A stretch of 64,000 nucleotides of DNA, from the NCBI GenBank assembly GCA_016795065.1, contig JAEUIU010000028.1, positions 32,108-96,107 of the forward strand, in the 5' to 3' direction. A model generated the notes under the pieces. That model was not told the DNA's origin and did no database searches. It saw only the letters and a list, made by a program, of their open reading frames with translations. Of this stretch, positions 36,559-44,992 are shown piece by piece. The translations under genes were made by a program, and so were the position numbers. Within the stretch, counting starts at the first letter, position 1. Every line of letters starts with the position of its first letter. Source of the stretch: Phycisphaerae bacterium (GTDB lineage: Bacteria > Planctomycetota > Phycisphaerae > Phycisphaerales > SM1A02).

Positions 36559-39500
36559 TCAAGGCAACGGGACCGCGAGCGAGCCTCCGCTGGTGCTCAC
36601 GATCACGTACCCATCCACAAGAGCCCATCGTTCGCCCCGCTGCCCTACGGTGCGCACACGAATTCCGGGACCGAGAAGGCGGCAGCCCTCGGTTGCCGAG
36701 AGCCGGTAGAGCATGTAGCTGTACTCGAATCGGAGTCCACTCCCGTCGGTCATCGGGATTTGCCGGGGGAGTCCATTGCTAATGACGACGATGCTGTCCT
36801 TGGCTTGGAGAAGTGCCGCAAAGTCGCGATCGTCGTCAGCGACGGCGTCCTCGCCAGAAACTTCGCCTTGAAGGTCGAAGGCCACAATCCGATCGCGGTA
36901 ACGAAGGACGACCTGATCCTGAATGCGCGAGCCGGCCCTGAGTTCTGGCGTCCGATTGTCCAATCGAAGTGGCGAGCGGAAACGATCGCTGACTTCTCGG
37001 GCGGTTGCAAGTTCGATCGGGACGACCGCCTCGGAAAGTTCCGTGTTGATCGCGAGGACAATCGTGCCCCCCACCCGCCAAGCACCGACCGAGTTATGTG
37101 TGGCGATGGCGTCGAGCTTCCAGCGAAGGGGCGCCGCGAACGGCGAAGCGGTCGGCGCCGTATCGAGCTGAATCGCCTGTGGGGGAAGGGCGTCGTAGGC
37201 GAGCACGCTGAATGCTGCCCCAAGGAGCACTTCTCCGGTCTCTAGCAGCCGCATCCAGGCCACATCCTGCTCCGGCTCGAGCGTGACTCGGCCGAATAGC
37301 TCACCCGTAGCGGGATCCACAAGGACCAGCGTTGGCTCACCGCTCTCTTCACGCCCACCGAGCCTTTCCTCGTTCCGCAATCCGAGTCGATCGGTCCGGG
37401 CCTGATCACTTCCTGCATTCGAGGAGACCGCCCGCCCAGCCAACGCAATCCCCCAGTCAGCGGTGCCGACCTCGTAGACCTGATCCAAGACCCGCTTCTT
37501 TCGCCATTGCACCGTGGACAAGTTCGACCGGTCAAACCCGATGAGGTCACCGTTGCGTCGAGCCACGACCATCACGGTCGAGGTGACCAGGGGAATCACT
37601 TCCCCCGCCACAAACGGAAGCTCGTTGGGCATCTGCTGATTCACCGGTCGCCCGCCCTCAAGAAGAACTTCCTGCGTCAACAGGTCGCCCATCGCCGGTG
37701 TGCGGGTGATCACGCTGCCATCGCGAAGACTGATCCAAGACGCGAAAGCCTCACGATCACTGGCGGCTTGCCACAGAAGGATGGCCCCAGCATCCGCGCC
37801 GCTCTCGCCAACACGCGCTCCCGGCGGGGCAATGTCCAGGACGATCGGATCGCGATCCACGATCGGGCTTGACCACACCCGTTCAAAGTCGGGCAGCCGA
37901 CGGAGTACCACGTCGGAGCCCTCCGAGAACAGCACGCCCTTCAGCGCCGTGGCATCCTCGGCTCCGGGGGCAACACGTACCAAACGACCGCGCACTTCCT
38001 TGACCTCACCTGGGTCGCTTCCGATGAAGCCGGGCGCAGCGAGCCCGACGTTCCGCACCGCATTGATGGTCGTGGTGATCCCATCTATCGTCAGCTCGAG
38101 ATCCCCGAAGTCAGCGAAGATCGTGTCCGCGAAACTCCGAGCAGTCTGATTCCAGCCGGCCAGGCGGGCGCAGTTCACCGCGGCAGAGACGAGCGCCGAA
38201 ACCTGCGGCCGATGGCGCTCGTCCTTGGGGATCGTCCGAAGAACACCCTGAATCGTCGCCCATGCCGAACGCCACGCCTTTCGCTCCACGAAGCCGTTGG
38301 CGGCGTCGATGGCCGCGGTGACGCTGGCGTCGGTCATCACACTGGCAATGGCGAACTGGGCCAAGGCCCTCGGATCACGTGCGTCGACCGCGGCGCGGCG
38401 GGCCGTCACTTGGGCCGACCGCTGGGCCAACGCCTCCTCGGCGTCCTTCTCCCAAAGGCGCAGGCGATCAATCGCTTCGGTTGCGGCGACCACGCTGACC
38501 TCATCGACGCGGTCCACCGGTTCGCTGGCCAGGATCGAATTCGCCAGGACTGCGTCAACGGCCTGGATCGCCTCTTGCCATCGCTTCCGTTCGGCCAGCC
38601 AATCGCCCCAGGCCAGCAGTTGGCGAACCAGTTGCGACGGCGTTCGGGCCGTCGCGGCAAGCAAGGCGTGGGCGGACTCGATCAGTCCGATTGACCCCTC
38701 GTCGCCCTCGGGAATCTCCAAGCTGGCGACGCGAAGAAGCCGTACGACAAGTTCCTCGCGGGCCCGATCAACGGTGGTGCTTGGGGCGGCCTGTTCGATC
38801 GCGGTCTTCGCCGAGCGGGCGGCCTCGACTGAAAGGTCCAGTCGCTTGCTGCGAAGGCCAAGGTCTAAGAGAGCGAGTCCGCCCTCCGGATCGTTGGGGT
38901 CCTTGGCGATTCGCTCGCGCATCAATCGCTCGGCACTGGCTGCGGGCATGAGCGCCATGGCCCCGTTGTTGAGACCGAGGAGAAGCTGCGGTCCAACGAG
39001 CACGGGGTTTGAAGGGCCGTCAACGACGATTCGCTCCTGGATCCGACCCGTTTCGCGGGCGACCAGAAGGACGTCGCTGAGCCCGGGGACAACCAGCGTT
39101 GCTCCCGCGCATTGGACGCGGCCGCGAATTCCCGCTCGGTTGGCGCTCCCCTCCCGATCTCGCATGGCCTCGCCATTGACGTCAGAGAGTTTCCAGAGCG
39201 CCGTGTTCGGCCGGTCCGGATCGATGGCCACCAGGTCGCCGCCCACAGCGAAGATCCGTGGCGGCCTCAGGTCGCCGCCATCATCGGCGAGAAGGTATCG
39301 CGGCGTGCCCCACTCCGTCCCGACGCCGATCGCCATCGTGCTTTCGATGCGGCCGGTCTCCCGATGAAGTTGCACCACGGAGTCGAGGTTCGGGGCAATG
39401 GCGAAGATCCACTCGCCCACCAAGGCAGGCCCGCCCATCTCCCATGGTTCACTCTGGTAGCGGGCGTTGCGGACGGGCACGAGGAAACGCTGCAGCCATT

Positions 39501-41025
39501 GGATGTGCCCGTCGGCGGCATCGATCCGGGCGAAGGCGCCGGCGCTCGATGCGACGAAGACGCTGCCATGTGCCACCAGCGGCGTTGACGCGGGCCGCAA
39601 GCCCTGCATGTTGACGCCGCCGGCTCCTGCGATGTAGGTGGCGAAACGCATCGCTCCCGTGTCGAGGGCGAGGGCGAGGAGGTAATCCACCGTCTCCAGC
39701 CGGCTGGTCAGCTTGCGAGCCATGCAGTAGACCGAGCCGTCGGCGATCACGGGGGCGCCGAGTGGAAAGAGATCCTCAAATTCCGTTCCGGGGAGCATCG
39801 CCAATGGCGTCTCCCATCGCACCGTTCCATCCGCCGCGTTGAGGCAGGTGATGCGGGCCGTCGTTCCTCGCTCGTTGATGTAAGAGTGCCCGGGCAGCGT
39901 GATGACCACACCATCCCCGACGGCGACGACCGAGAGGTCGGAAACCGCCGTGACATCCTGCTCGATTCGGCCGTTCTCGAGTGGCCGCTGCCAGACCTCG
40001 CGGTGGCTCAGTCGATCGAGGGCGATGACCGAATCGCCGTCCGAGAGGTAGACGATGTCTCCATGCACCACCGGACTGACCACGAGGAACTTGCCGTCGT
40101 AGCGATCCTGGTCGAGCCGACGGCCGAGGCCGATTCGGCCGAAGTCATCGGGCGCTCGAAGCAGGCGGCCGAAGGGAGCGCGATCGAGGACTTCGGACCA
40201 GACCGGCTGCCAACTGGCTTCGCTCAAGTCGGGAGCGATGCCCTGGCTGAGCGGTGAAGCCTTGGGTGGCGTCTCGCGCGGTCCTATAGCGGCGAAGCGG
40301 GCGACAGTCGCCAATTGCGGCGCATCGTCGGGAAGCCCCAAGGCCCGGAGCCGGGCCTCGGCCTGCTGGCGGTCAGCGACGTTTCCAGAGAGAGCTGCGG
40401 TCGCACCCCGCAAGTACCAGTAGACCGTTGCCTCGTCGCCGCTGAGATCGGGGTGCCCTTCCACGCGGGCAAGCCGAAGCTGTGCCCGACCGAAGTGACC
40501 CGCCAAGAGGTCGCGCTCGGCAATGCGGAGATTCGCCCTGAGCCCCGCCCGCGTCATTCCGCGCGTCGAAGCGACTCGCTCCGGCGCATCGAAGGCCACC
40601 ATGCGTTCGGCCTCGGCCTCCTCCATCTGCCGATACCGATCCAAGACCGACGGGTGGGCGCGAAGGAACTGCTCGACTCGCTCGGCCACCCCCTGGAAGC
40701 GGCTGCCCCCGGAATCGTCACTGGCCTTCTCTGCGGGAATGACCCGATCCGAATAGCCATCGAGGAGCTTCTGGCAGAGGCGCGCCGCTTCGCTCGGGTT
40801 CTCCTTGGCCTGATCCTCCGCCTGCTGAAGGAGTTGCCATGCCAACGGGGAATCAAGCACCGTGACCGGCGCGGTGTCCTGAGCGAAGGCAACCAATGGC
40901 CCTGCGGACATCGACGCAAGTCCGATGGCCAGGCCGAGTGCCCAACGGACGGCCGTAGGCCGCGACGAGCGTCGCCTGGTCCCCGCTGGGGCTGTCGGAT
41001 TCACTGGAAACTGCGGGCGGGCCAT
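36559..41025 (-). CDS. Giant secreted PQQ-like beta-propeller protein with helical-repeat middle
   Basis: The 1,488-residue protein has a signal peptide (hydrophobic WALGLAIGLASMSAGPLVAFA, cleavage near residue 50). A helical segment (about 50-210) precedes a PQQ/BamB-like propeller (about 270-720) with blades such as GDIVYLSDGDSVIALDRLSHREVW and GTVRWETPLA. An alpha-helical repeat zone (about 730-1060) is followed by a second propeller-like region to the end. A TACAGT -10 box lies 7 nt before the ATG at 41025, which supports this start; the frame is open further upstream but would overlap the divergent gene. Likely a periplasmic or surface scaffold; no catalytic motif seen. Confidence 0.82.
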   Translation of the reverse strand: MARPQFPVNPTAPAGTRRRSSRPTAVRWALGLAIGLASMSAGPLVAFAQDTAPVTVLDSPLAWQLLQQAEDQAKENPSEAARLCQKLLDGYSDRVIPAEKASDDSGGSRFQGVAERVEQFLRAHPSVLDRYRQMEEAEAERMVAFDAPERVASTRGMTRAGLRANLRIAERDLLAGHFGRAQLRLARVEGHPDLSGDEATVYWYLRGATAALSGNVADRQQAEARLRALGLPDDAPQLATVARFAAIGPRETPPKASPLSQGIAPDLSEASWQPVWSEVLDRAPFGRLLRAPDDFGRIGLGRRLDQDRYDGKFLVVSPVVHGDIVYLSDGDSVIALDRLSHREVWQRPLENGRIEQDVTAVSDLSVVAVGDGVVITLPGHSYINERGTTARITCLNAADGTVRWETPLAMLPGTEFEDLFPLGAPVIADGSVYCMARKLTSRLETVDYLLALALDTGAMRFATYIAGAGGVNMQGLRPASTPLVAHGSVFVASSAGAFARIDAADGHIQWLQRFLVPVRNARYQSEPWEMGGPALVGEWIFAIAPNLDSVVQLHRETGRIESTMAIGVGTEWGTPRYLLADDGGDLRPPRIFAVGGDLVAIDPDRPNTALWKLSDVNGEAMRDREGSANRAGIRGRVQCAGATLVVPGLSDVLLVARETGRIQERIVVDGPSNPVLVGPQLLLGLNNGAMALMPAASAERLMRERIAKDPNDPEGGLALLDLGLRSKRLDLSVEAARSAKTAIEQAAPSTTVDRAREELVVRLLRVASLEIPEGDEGSIGLIESAHALLAATARTPSQLVRQLLAWGDWLAERKRWQEAIQAVDAVLANSILASEPVDRVDEVSVVAATEAIDRLRLWEKDAEEALAQRSAQVTARRAAVDARDPRALAQFAIASVMTDASVTAAIDAANGFVERKAWRSAWATIQGVLRTIPKDERHRPQVSALVSAAVNCARLAGWNQTARSFADTIFADFGDLELTIDGITTTINAVRNVGLAAPGFIGSDPGEVKEVRGRLVRVAPGAEDATALKGVLFSEGSDVVLRRLPDFERVWSSPIVDRDPIVLDIAPPGARVGESGADAGAILLWQAASDREAFASWISLRDGSVITRTPAMGDLLTQEVLLEGGRPVNQQMPNELPFVAGEVIPLVTSTVMVVARRNGDLIGFDRSNLSTVQWRKKRVLDQVYEVGTADWGIALAGRAVSSNAGSDQARTDRLGLRNEERLGGREESGEPTLVLVDPATGELFGRVTLEPEQDVAWMRLLETGEVLLGAAFSVLAYDALPPQAIQLDTAPTASPFAAPLRWKLDAIATHNSVGAWRVGGTIVLAINTELSEAVVPIELATAREVSDRFRSPLRLDNRTPELRAGSRIQDQVVLRYRDRIVAFDLQGEVSGEDAVADDDRDFAALLQAKDSIVVISNGLPRQIPMTDGSGLRFEYSYMLYRLSATEGCRLLGPGIRVRTVGQRGERWALVDGYVIVSTSGGSLAVPLP

Positions 41026-41032
41026 TGGGGGC

Positions 41033-41077
41033 ACTGTAGTGAACCGCCAGCGGAACGTCGCGTTTCGCGAGTACAGT
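41033..41077. promoter_or_regulatory. Divergent leaderless promoter pair
   Basis: Leftward: TACAGT at 41033-41038 sits 7 nt before ATG 41025. Rightward: TACAGT at 41072-41077 sits 6 nt before ATG 41084. Both predicted transcripts would begin at the start codon, and the two promoters must share the 33 bp between them, so they probably interfere. Confidence 0.55.
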
Positions 41078-41083
41078 GCAGCC

Positions 41084-41560
41084 ATGTCGCTCACTTGGCG
41101 TCCATCTGGTTCTCTCGTTCGCCCGTTCGCCGTCGCCAGCGCCGTCGTGGCCCTGGTCGGTTGCGCCTCTCCCGCCATCGAGGTGAAGGCGATGTCGGTC
41201 GAGCAGCAGACCAACGAGGCGGTCCGCTTGGGAGTTGACATTGATCTGACCAATCCGGCCGACGCGCCAATGCGGCTTCTGCGCTGGGATTACTCCTTCG
41301 CAAGCGGCGGCGAGACCTACCGGGGCACGTGGGAGGCCCTGACGACCCTTCCTCCCAAGACCACGATCAGCCGCCGCGTACCGGTGGTGCTTCCAGCCAG
41401 CGCCGATGTCGCCAACCGGGACTGGTCCGTCAGCGGATCGTTGAGCTACCGCTCCCCGAGTCGATTGGCCGAGATCTTCTACGACTTCGGCGTCTGGCGT
41501 CCGAGTAGCGGCTTTGGCGGCAGCGGCTCCACCGCCTGGGCTGACCCGCAGACGCGATAG
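41084..41560 (+). CDS. Small lipoprotein with a LEA-2/WHy-like domain
   Basis: The 158-residue product has a lipobox AVVALVG|C (Cys at about 28). The mature part is a beta-rich domain (EVKAMSVEQQTNEAVRLGVDIDLTNP ... PMRLLRWDYSFA) that resembles the WHy/LEA14 fold found in desiccation-related proteins. It is transcribed divergently from the PQQ-propeller gene from an adjacent leaderless promoter. Function unknown. Confidence 0.75.
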   Translation: MSLTWRPSGSLVRPFAVASAVVALVGCASPAIEVKAMSVEQQTNEAVRLGVDIDLTNPADAPMRLLRWDYSFASGGETYRGTWEALTTLPPKTTISRRVPVVLPASADVANRDWSVSGSLSYRSPSRLAEIFYDFGVWRPSSGFGGSGSTAWADPQTR

Positions 41561-41830
41561 TCCGGGGCGAGAGCGCAAGGAACGCGGACGTTGGTTGCCA
41601 CCGGCGCGGCGATCTCTCGTCCAGACCCTCCAGACGGAACAGACCGACCAGACCGCATAGTCGCCGCGGCAGCGCTGTCGCCACGGGGAGTGTCTGGAAA
41701 CACGACGTCAAAGCGCGTTCCCGGAACGCCGATGACCTCCGGACGCGCGATGCCCCCGTTCGGCGCCGGCCGATCAGCACTGGGGCGTCCGCACATCTGT
41801 TCCTGAACCAAGTCCGCGGGTCCATCGCCC

Positions 41831-42886
41831 ATGCAGCTCAACGACATCCTTCGCAAGGCACACGAGCACGACGCGTCCGACATCCACCTCATCGCGGGCC
41901 ATGTCCCCATGATGCGCGTGCACACCGTGATCACGCCGATGGAGTTCCCGATCATCACGCCCGAGGTGATCAAGGGTTGGCTGGAAGGCATGACCAACCC
42001 GGCCCAGAAGGAGACCTTCGGGCACTCCTCCGACCTCGACTTCTCGTATGAGATCTCGGGCTTCAAGCGCTATCGCGTCAACGCCCACCGACAGCGCGGC
42101 GTGATCGGCATGGCCCTGCGTGCGATCCGCACCAAGGTGCCGCCGCTGGCCTCGCTGAACCTGCCCGAGATCATCTCGCGGCTCACCTACCTGCCGCGCG
42201 GCCTCGTCCTCGTCACCGGTGACACCGGCTCGGGCAAGTCGACCACGCTCGCCGCGATGATCCAATCAATGAACGAGCGGTACCGCAAGCACATCATCAC
42301 GCTTGAGGACCCGGTCGAATACACCTTCCAGTCGAACAAGTGCTTGCTTGAGCAGCGCGAGCTCGGCGCCGACATGCCGACCTTCTCCAGCGGCCTCAAG
42401 CACGCCCTGCGTCAGGATCCGGACATCATCCTGGTCGGCGAAATGCGAGACCTTGAGACCACGGCCCTCGCCATCAGCGCCGCCGAGACCGGACACCTGG
42501 TGCTCTCGACCCTGCACACCGTGAACGCCTCGCAGACGGTCGAGCGCATCATCGACATGTACCCGCACGGGCAGCAGAACCAGATCCGTTCGATGCTTTC
42601 CAACACGCTGCAGGCGGTCATCTCCCAGACCCTCTTCCGCCGCATTGACCAACCGGGCATGGTTCCCGCCATCGAGGTCATGCTCTGCACGCCCGCGGTC
42701 CGGAACATCATCCGCGAAGCCCGTACGTTCGAGATCCCCAACGTCATCGAGACCAGCCGCCAGCTCGGCATGACCAGTCTGGACAACGCCATCGCCGAGC
42801 TCTACTTCAATGGCATGATCAGCCGCGAGGACGCGATCGCCCAGGCAGCCTATCCGGACAAGCTGGAACGCCAGCTTGCCGCCTAA
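41831..42886 (+). CDS. pilT: Type IV pilus retraction ATPase PilT
   Basis: The 351-residue hexameric ATPase has the PilT layout: a PAS-like N-terminus (HDASDIHLIAGHVP), Walker A GDTGSGKST, Asp box TLEDPVEYTF, Walker B IILVGEMRD, and the His box HLVLSTLHTV. The C-terminal VRNIIREARTFEIPN corresponds to the AIRNLIRE motif specific to PilT, needed for retraction, and the zinc motif of GspE/PilB is absent. pilC follows. No pilB is in this cluster. Confidence 0.95.
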   Translation: MQLNDILRKAHEHDASDIHLIAGHVPMMRVHTVITPMEFPIITPEVIKGWLEGMTNPAQKETFGHSSDLDFSYEISGFKRYRVNAHRQRGVIGMALRAIRTKVPPLASLNLPEIISRLTYLPRGLVLVTGDTGSGKSTTLAAMIQSMNERYRKHIITLEDPVEYTFQSNKCLLEQRELGADMPTFSSGLKHALRQDPDIILVGEMRDLETTALAISAAETGHLVLSTLHTVNASQTVERIIDMYPHGQQNQIRSMLSNTLQAVISQTLFRRIDQPGMVPAIEVMLCTPAVRNIIREARTFEIPNVIETSRQLGMTSLDNAIAELYFNGMISREDAIAQAAYPDKLERQLAA

Positions 42887-42909
42887 CGGGGCGCCCATAA
42901 CGCCCCGTT
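42885..42909 (+). terminator. Hairpin overlapping the pilT stop codon
   Basis: AACGGGGCG (42885-42893) pairs with CGCCCCGTT (42901-42909) with a 7-nt loop; the stop codon TAA overlaps the first arm. There is no T-run, so it may slow or protect the 3' end rather than terminate. Confidence 0.45.
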
Positions 42910-42912
42910 CAT
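42898..42912 (+). repeat. 15-bp repeat, copy 1 (TAACGCCCCGTTCAT), after pilT
   Basis: The exact 15-mer recurs at 44214-44228, right at the pilC stop codon. Both copies sit at the 3' end of a pil gene. Confidence 0.6.
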
Positions 42913-42983
42913 AACGATCCGCCCATCGGGCCCCGTCCCGTTCCGCACCGTCGCCATCCACGCCGACTCGAGTCCCTCCGACC

Positions 42984-44216
42984 ATGCCTCACTATCGCTA
43001 TCAGGCACGGCAATCATCCGGTCAGGTCATGACCGGCGTCGTCGCCGCCGAAAGCTCGGCCGCCGCTGCGGCGATCATCCGGAACCAGGGCAACCACGTC
43101 ATCCAATTGCAGGCGATGCCCCAAGGCACCACCTCGCAGTTCTCTGGCGTCCTCTCCAAGCTCAACTACAGCTCCGGCCCCTCGTCGAAGGACATCCTTG
43201 ACTTCACGACCCAGCTAGCGGTCATGATCCGGGCAGGCATCTCGATCCGGGCCGCGCTGGAAGGCATCTCCGAACAGGTACAGAACCAGAAGTTCCGCAA
43301 GATCCTTCAGCAGATCCGGACCGACGTCGAGAGCGGCAAGCAATTCAGCGAGGCGATCCAGCGCTACCCGAAGCTCTTTGGGCCGCTTTACATCAACATG
43401 GTGAAGGCGTCGGAAATGTCCGGCAACTTCGCCCGCATGCTCGACCGCATCGCCGCCTACCTCACCCAGGAGATCGAGACTCGGAAGATGGTCATCGGGG
43501 CGAGCATCTACCCGGGCATCATCGCCACCATGGCGATCGGCGTCACGGTCTTCCTGCTCACCTTCGTCCTTCCGAAGTTCGCGGGCGTCTTCCGCGGCAA
43601 GGAAGACGCCTTGCCTGCCCCGACCAAGTTCCTCATGGCCCTCTCGGCCTTCATGGTCGACTGGTGGTGGGTACTCCTGATCGCCCTCGGGTCAGTGATC
43701 ACGGGTTTCGTCCTCTTCATCAAGACCGAACTGGGCAGCTTCTGGTGGGACCGCTTCAAGCTCACCATGCCGCTCATCAACCGGATGTTCAAGGCCCTCT
43801 ACATCAGCCGCTCGCTGCACACGATGGGCGAACTCCTGAACGCCGGCGTGCCGATGCTCGACACGATCGCCATCACCGGGGACATCGCCGGCAACCAGCT
43901 CTTCCGCCGCCTGTGGCGCGGTGTCTACGGCGCGGTCAAGCAGGGCAAGAAGGTGCAGAGCCAGCTCACCAAGAGCCGCCTCCTGCCGCGTGCGGTCATC
44001 CAGATGATCTCGGCGGGCGAGGAGTCGGGCAAGCTCGGCGAGGTGCTTGAGGAGATCTCGCACTACTACTCGAAGGTCTTGCGCGACGCGATCAAGGCTG
44101 TCACCAGCATGATCGAACCGATCATGATCGTGGCCATGGGCTCGATCGTCGGCTTCATCGCCATGGCCATCATTCTCCCGATCTTCAAGATGTCCAACCT
44201 GGTGCAGGGCCACTAA
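42984..44216 (+). CDS. pilC: Type IV pilus platform protein PilC (T2SSF family)
   Basis: The 410-residue polytopic protein begins PHYRYQARQSSGQV and has two T2SSF domains (about 70-195 and 275-400) and three membrane segments (about 172-195, 225-245, 378-400). It is a paralogue of the gspF at 20535-21806, and its place next to pilT marks it as the pilus version. It anchors the motor ATPases beneath the pilus. Confidence 0.93.
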   Translation: MPHYRYQARQSSGQVMTGVVAAESSAAAAAIIRNQGNHVIQLQAMPQGTTSQFSGVLSKLNYSSGPSSKDILDFTTQLAVMIRAGISIRAALEGISEQVQNQKFRKILQQIRTDVESGKQFSEAIQRYPKLFGPLYINMVKASEMSGNFARMLDRIAAYLTQEIETRKMVIGASIYPGIIATMAIGVTVFLLTFVLPKFAGVFRGKEDALPAPTKFLMALSAFMVDWWWVLLIALGSVITGFVLFIKTELGSFWWDRFKLTMPLINRMFKALYISRSLHTMGELLNAGVPMLDTIAITGDIAGNQLFRRLWRGVYGAVKQGKKVQSQLTKSRLLPRAVIQMISAGEESGKLGEVLEEISHYYSKVLRDAIKAVTSMIEPIMIVAMGSIVGFIAMAIILPIFKMSNLVQGH

Positions 44217-44228
44217 CGCCCCGTTCAT
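44214..44228 (+). repeat. 15-bp repeat, copy 2 (TAACGCCCCGTTCAT), after pilC
   Basis: Identical to 42898-42912; here it includes the pilC stop codon. The paired arm seen after pilT is missing. Confidence 0.6.
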
Positions 44229-44369
44229 GCCGACGGTTCGCGGACCCTCCCAACCCGCAACCGCCGACCGGACGTCGGAATGGGCGCTTGGAGCGGGCCG
44301 CTTCGAATCTGACAGTTGTACGGACGGCGTCGGAGGCGCAGCGGGCTGGAGAACGTCAAGGGAATTGCC

Positions 44370-44939
44370 ATGCCACAGGATCGCACAGCCAACCTCCGGT
44401 TCCGACGGCGCCAGGCCCGCCGAGGCTTCACGCTGATCGAGACCGCCCTTGCGACGGTCATCGTCGGTGTGGGCGTCTTGGCGATGATCTCGGCGCAACA
44501 GGCCTTCCACCAGAAGAACCAATGGTCGACCCAGGCCAGCATCGCCATGCGGCTCGGCAACGAGATCCGCGAGTTGACGCTGAACATGCCCCGGCACGAT
44601 CCCGTGGTGGGCAGCGAGAATTGGGGCCCTGAGGAGAACGAGGACGCCCTCGCGGACTTCGACGACCTTGACGACTTCGACGGCGAGGATGGCGAGGGCA
44701 CGGTCTTCTCGGATTCCCTCGGCAACGGACCGATCAGTTCGCGCCGCGAGGTCATCCCGAACATGGACGGATGGTCGCAGACGGTGCGGGTCTTCAATGT
44801 CGAACAGTTCGACACGACCACCGCCGTGGATGACGGTGCCAGTGAGTTCATGAAGGTCGAGGTCACGATCCACTTCCAGGGCCCGAACGATGAAACGCCC
44901 CTCGAGATGACCAAGGTCTCGTGGCTGGCCCGCAAGTGA
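44370..44939 (+). CDS. Type IV prepilin-like protein (PilV/GspI-type)
   Basis: The 189-residue product has the class III signal RRG|FTLIETALATVIVGVGVLAMI with Glu +5, then a helix and an acidic body (DFDDLDDFDGEDGEG). AAGGGA at 44358-44363 selects ATG 44370 over an upstream frame extension. Size and position in a PilV-PilX-PilW-like triplet suggest a minor pilin that primes pilus assembly. Confidence 0.82.
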   Translation: MPQDRTANLRFRRRQARRGFTLIETALATVIVGVGVLAMISAQQAFHQKNQWSTQASIAMRLGNEIRELTLNMPRHDPVVGSENWGPEENEDALADFDDLDDFDGEDGEGTVFSDSLGNGPISSRREVIPNMDGWSQTVRVFNVEQFDTTTAVDDGASEFMKVEVTIHFQGPNDETPLEMTKVSWLARK

Positions 44940-44992
44940 ATGAACATGTCTATGGCAGGATCCGAGATCGCGGAGGCGAGGAGAGAGTCACG

